From NCBI GenBank assembly GCA_902802105.1, contig CADCKR010000012.1:1-37177 (forward strand): a DNA stretch of 37,177 nucleotides, read 5' to 3'. Of this stretch, positions 34,321 to 37,177 are shown one piece after another. Under the pieces are notes generated by a model. It ran no database searches. It had not been told where the DNA came from and was given only the letters and a program-made list of their open reading frames with translations. The DNA comes from an uncultured Ruminococcus sp. Lineage in GTDB: Bacteria; Bacillota; Clostridia; Oscillospirales; Acutalibacteraceae. Made by a program: the position numbers and the translations under genes. How positions within the stretch are numbered: the stretch's first letter is position 1; each line of letters begins with the position of its first letter.

Positions 34321-35802
34321 TTATTTTTCTTTGATGGATATATAGTCAAAGGCTATAAAAGCATCCTCACCCTTTAGCTGGGCGGCGCCTATCATAAATT
34401 CATCATAAACATCAGCATTCGGGATGAATTCTATCTCCTTTTCGACCCATTTGCCGGAATCCTCGGGAGCTATTTTGTGACTGTAAACACGCTGATATCT
34501 TCCGCCCGATGACTGCTTGATATGGAAATTATAGTCGGTGCTGTCGGACATTATCCTGAACCTGAGCCTCAAAACATATTTTTTGCCGGTACTCAGCTTC
34601 TCTGAGAGAGGGGTGACCGCATACTTTCCGACAGGCGGAGCAGGTGAACGCGCTGAAAGAATAAGCCTGTTATGCACTGTATATTCTTCCCAGATATTAC
34701 GGTCAAACTCAAAATGCATAACGCCTGAATCATGCTCAAGAACAAATTCATCCGGAAGTGCGTGATAAGCCCTGCGGTCAACTTTAAGCGTGTAATTTTC
34801 CGCTTTACTAAGGTCTATGACCTTGTTGATAAGGCGGTACCTTTCAACGGTTATTTCGTTGATAAGCTGACTCAGGTTATAAAGCTCATTGGCGTCAAAG
34901 CCTTTCCTCACCTGCTGAAGCAAAAAGTCGCACATGGAAAGTCCGGCTTTATCAAAATAAACAACGTGCTTATCCTTGTTTTCAACAGATAGTACCCAAA
35001 GAAGGATATTTTCCTTTTGAGTAAGTCCGAACTCAGGCTTTATCTTTTTGTCATCAAGCAGGATCTTTAACTGACCGTTTATGTCAATGCTGCTTTTTTG
35101 ATTGACAGTAATAAAGTACCACGATGTCGGATTTGTCGCAAGAAGCCTGTTGCGGCTGAAGGGATCATTTTCCGAAGTAAGGTCTATTCCCCAGCTTGTA
35201 AAATCAGGAATAGTTTCCTCCGGATACCAGGCAGCCGGAATAAACTGAGGGTTCATAGCGATAGCCGATGAATGATCAAGAAGGTTTGCAAGATATATTG
35301 CCGCATAACCTCCTGCGGAGCTGCCTATGAATGTGACATCCTCAGCACGGACAGAAAACTGATCCATAAGCTTTCTTACGATTTTAAGAAGCAGTACAAG
35401 ATAAGATTTATCCGGAGTACCGTAATACCAGTTTGCGTGAGATATCTTAGGATGAAAATGGAACATAGGGTCATCAACGCAAAGCACGTGTCCGGGAAAA
35501 TACGGGCTGAATTTCCACCTCATAAACACCGGGTAACGGTACACTCCGGCAGCTCTTCCGCCGGAAAGCATTATATAGATCCTGCGGTGCTCACTCGGAA
35601 AATACAGACACTCAAACGGCACATCCTCAACATCGACCGTATATCTCTTTTTTTCAGGAGTCACTTTAAAGCTGTCCAGATCAGTTATCTCAGGAGCTTC
35701 CTTCATCCATTCGGTGGGAACGTCTCTCAGTGCTTCTATCTGCTTTACAGCCTCGTCAGCATCATCCGTATCGGTAAACCTTGGAAAAGCTGAAAAGTCC
35801 AT
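34321..35802 (-). CDS. alpha/beta-hydrolase domain joined to a C-terminal beta-sandwich, function unknown
   Basis: The 493-residue protein has no signal peptide or membrane helix. The first half looks like an alpha/beta-hydrolase: the nucleophile elbow GSSAGG places Ser162 as the likely catalytic serine, and VLCVDDPMFHFH and KDKHVVYFD hold candidate acid and His residues. The C-terminal part, from about 350, is predicted beta-sandwich, with VLRLRFRIMSDSTDYNFHIK and WVEKEIEFIPNADVYDEFMI, like carbohydrate-binding modules. GGAGG lies 8 bases before the ATG, inside the end of the upstream gene. It is the second of two tandem paralogues and is followed by a terminator. Asp2-like glycan O-acetyltransferases have a comparable layout, but I cannot assign a substrate. 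Confidence 0.8.
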   Translation of the reverse strand: MDFSAFPRFTDTDDADEAVKQIEALRDVPTEWMKEAPEITDLDSFKVTPEKKRYTVDVEDVPFECLYFPSEHRRIYIMLSGGRAAGVYRYPVFMRWKFSPYFPGHVLCVDDPMFHFHPKISHANWYYGTPDKSYLVLLLKIVRKLMDQFSVRAEDVTFIGSSAGGYAAIYLANLLDHSSAIAMNPQFIPAAWYPEETIPDFTSWGIDLTSENDPFSRNRLLATNPTSWYFITVNQKSSIDINGQLKILLDDKKIKPEFGLTQKENILLWVLSVENKDKHVVYFDKAGLSMCDFLLQQVRKGFDANELYNLSQLINEITVERYRLINKVIDLSKAENYTLKVDRRAYHALPDEFVLEHDSGVMHFEFDRNIWEEYTVHNRLILSARSPAPPVGKYAVTPLSEKLSTGKKYVLRLRFRIMSDSTDYNFHIKQSSGGRYQRVYSHKIAPEDSGKWVEKEIEFIPNADVYDEFMIGAAQLKGEDAFIAFDYISIKEK

Positions 35803-35805
35803 CTG

Positions 35806-37177
35806 TCAAACCTCCGTGTCAATCGTTTTCTCTGTAATAATTATCTTATCGAAGATAATATATGCGTCCTCGCCTCTGAGCTGGGCGGCGCCGATCATGA
35901 ACTCGTCGTACACGTCTGCCGTGGGAGTAAACTCTATCTCCTTTTCGACCCAATTTTCCGAGTCTCTGTGCCTCATTTTATGACTATAGATCATTTGGTA
36001 TTTACCGTTAAGAGATTGTTTCAAATGAAAGTTATATTCGCTGTAGTCAGTATGTATCATGAACTTGAGCTTCAAAATATAGGTCTTATTCTTATCAAGC
36101 TTCCCGTCAAGAGGAATGACCGCATATTTAGACAGAGGCGGTTTTTCTGAACGTGCAATAATCATCGTTTTGTTCTTTATAAAATGCTCCTCAAAAATAT
36201 TACGATCGAACTCAAAGTGTATCCTTCCCGACGAATGACAAAGAACCAGATTATCAGGCACACGATGATAGTCAAGGGAATTTGTTTTTACAACGAAGCT
36301 GCCGGATTTACGCAGCATTTCGTTTTTATCTACAAGAGTACATCTTTCCTTTGTTATCTCATTCAAAAGCTGACTCATTGCAGTCAATTCATTTGCATCA
36401 TATCCATTTTTCTCTTGCCGAAGGATAAAGTCAGCAAAGACAGTTCCGATCTCATTCGGCCAGACGTGATGAGTAATAGTATAGTTCGCCGACATCAACC
36501 AGACGGTAATATTTTTATACTGGCTAATGCCGAATCTTGGCTTGTAGTCAGGATAATCCTCCAAAAAAGAACCCAACTGTACCTTGTAGTCCGCATCGCT
36601 TTTATAATTTACCGATATTAGAAATCTCGATTTTTGATTTGTGAGCTTCAGCCTCTTTCGTCCAAAACTGTCATCAAAATCGCTCAAATCAATACCCCAT
36701 TCCAAAAAATGCGGCGCTATCAGATCTGTCTGCCAGTAATAAGGTATGAACTGAGGATTCATCGCTATAGCTGCGGAATAGTCAAGCAGATTTGCAAGGT
36801 AAAGCGCAGCATAACCGCCCGATGAGCTTCCGATAAAAGTAACGTCCTCGGGCTTTATCGAGAGCTGATCGATCAGTTTTTTTATTAATTTTAACAGCAA
36901 AACAAGGTACGACTTATCCGGTGTTCCGTAAAACCAATTTGCGTGGGAAATTTTGGTGTGAAAATGATACATAGGGTCATCCACACAGAAAACGCTTCCC
37001 TTTAAAAAAGCGGAAAACTTCCATCGTGTAAAGATCGGATAATTATAATTTCCTGTCATCCTTCCCGCACTCAGCATAACGTAAAGCCTGCGGTGCTCGC
37101 TCGGAAAATAAAGACATTCAAACGGTACATCGTCCACGTCTACAATATATCTTCCCTTATCAGGGCTGACACTGAAA
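35806..37177 (-). CDS. partial paralogue of the adjacent alpha/beta-hydrolase and beta-sandwich protein
   Basis: The open frame continues to the right edge, so the true start is outside the window. An internal GTG at 37137 is not the start, because residues FSVSPDKGRYIVDV upstream of it align with FKVTPEKKRYTVDV of the paralogue. About 456 residues are visible. The nucleophile elbow reads GSSSGG and the C terminus DEFMIGAAQLRGEDAYIIFD is almost the same as the downstream copy. The stop lies 3 bases before the downstream ATG, which suggests coupling. By eye the pair are roughly half identical overall and much closer at the C terminus. Confidence 0.8.
   Translation of the reverse strand, partial: FSVSPDKGRYIVDVDDVPFECLYFPSEHRRLYVMLSAGRMTGNYNYPIFTRWKFSAFLKGSVFCVDDPMYHFHTKISHANWFYGTPDKSYLVLLLKLIKKLIDQLSIKPEDVTFIGSSSGGYAALYLANLLDYSAAIAMNPQFIPYYWQTDLIAPHFLEWGIDLSDFDDSFGRKRLKLTNQKSRFLISVNYKSDADYKVQLGSFLEDYPDYKPRFGISQYKNITVWLMSANYTITHHVWPNEIGTVFADFILRQEKNGYDANELTAMSQLLNEITKERCTLVDKNEMLRKSGSFVVKTNSLDYHRVPDNLVLCHSSGRIHFEFDRNIFEEHFIKNKTMIIARSEKPPLSKYAVIPLDGKLDKNKTYILKLKFMIHTDYSEYNFHLKQSLNGKYQMIYSHKMRHRDSENWVEKEIEFTPTADVYDEFMIGAAQLRGEDAYIIFDKIIITEKTIDTEV

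Noticed and set aside
1..37177. CRISPR array
   Set aside because: No series of regularly spaced identical repeats of 24-40 bases is visible in the window.

Overview
The window looks like a chromosomal segment of an anaerobic, low-to-mid GC Clostridia bacterium, most like Ruminococcus and other Oscillospiraceae. The reasons are GGAGG-type ribosome binding sites, sigma-A promoters with 17-base spacers, a Bacillus-type PurF with a propeptide, PlsY, an EcfA1-EcfA2-T cassette followed by truA, a zinc-finger ClpE-like ATPase and an NADP-type glutamate dehydrogenase. Genus-level placement is inference. Almost all genes lie on the minus strand; gdhA and sbcD-sbcC are the exceptions.

Region by region. 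(1) Positions 1-823: a partial minus-strand gene runs off the left edge. Its start resembles small TnsA-like transposase subunits of Clostridia. Behind it is about 650 bp of non-coding DNA rich in direct and inverted repeats, which I read as a candidate right end of a Tn7-like element lying past the guaA terminator. (2) 839-9835: one long minus-strand operon, purC-purF-purB-purA-glmS-guaA, with a good promoter, a leader carrying two back-to-back perfect hairpins and a strong terminator. It combines purine synthesis with glucosamine-6-phosphate synthesis and holds three glutamine amidotransferases. (3) 10109-11656: gdhA, divergent from purC, with its own promoter and terminator. (4) 11707-13716: an orphan lipoprotein gene, then metF. 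(5) 13843-17695: cvpA-like, pgsA and a ClpE-like ATPase in one operon. (6) 17830-20936: yceD-rpmF, then der-plsY. (7) 21043-25724: ecfA1-ecfA2-ecfT-truA and a DUF5711-like propeller protein. (8) 25926-29729: ilvD, a zinc-ribbon/TPR/coiled-coil protein of unknown function and an RlmI-like methyltransferase. (9) 29924-33959: sbcD-sbcC on the plus strand. (10) 33974-34315: a palindromic repeat element, tRNA-Arg(CCT) with its promoter, and a bidirectional terminator. (11) 34321-37177: two tandem paralogues, each an alpha/beta-hydrolase domain joined to a C-terminal beta-sandwich. The second is cut by the right edge.

Most of the window is housekeeping: nucleotide, amino-sugar, nitrogen, one-carbon and branched-chain amino acid metabolism, phospholipid synthesis, ribosome maturation and DNA repair. 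The parts most likely to hold something new are the left-edge element and its apparent target site, the purC leader, the zinc-ribbon/TPR protein and the tandem hydrolase pair.
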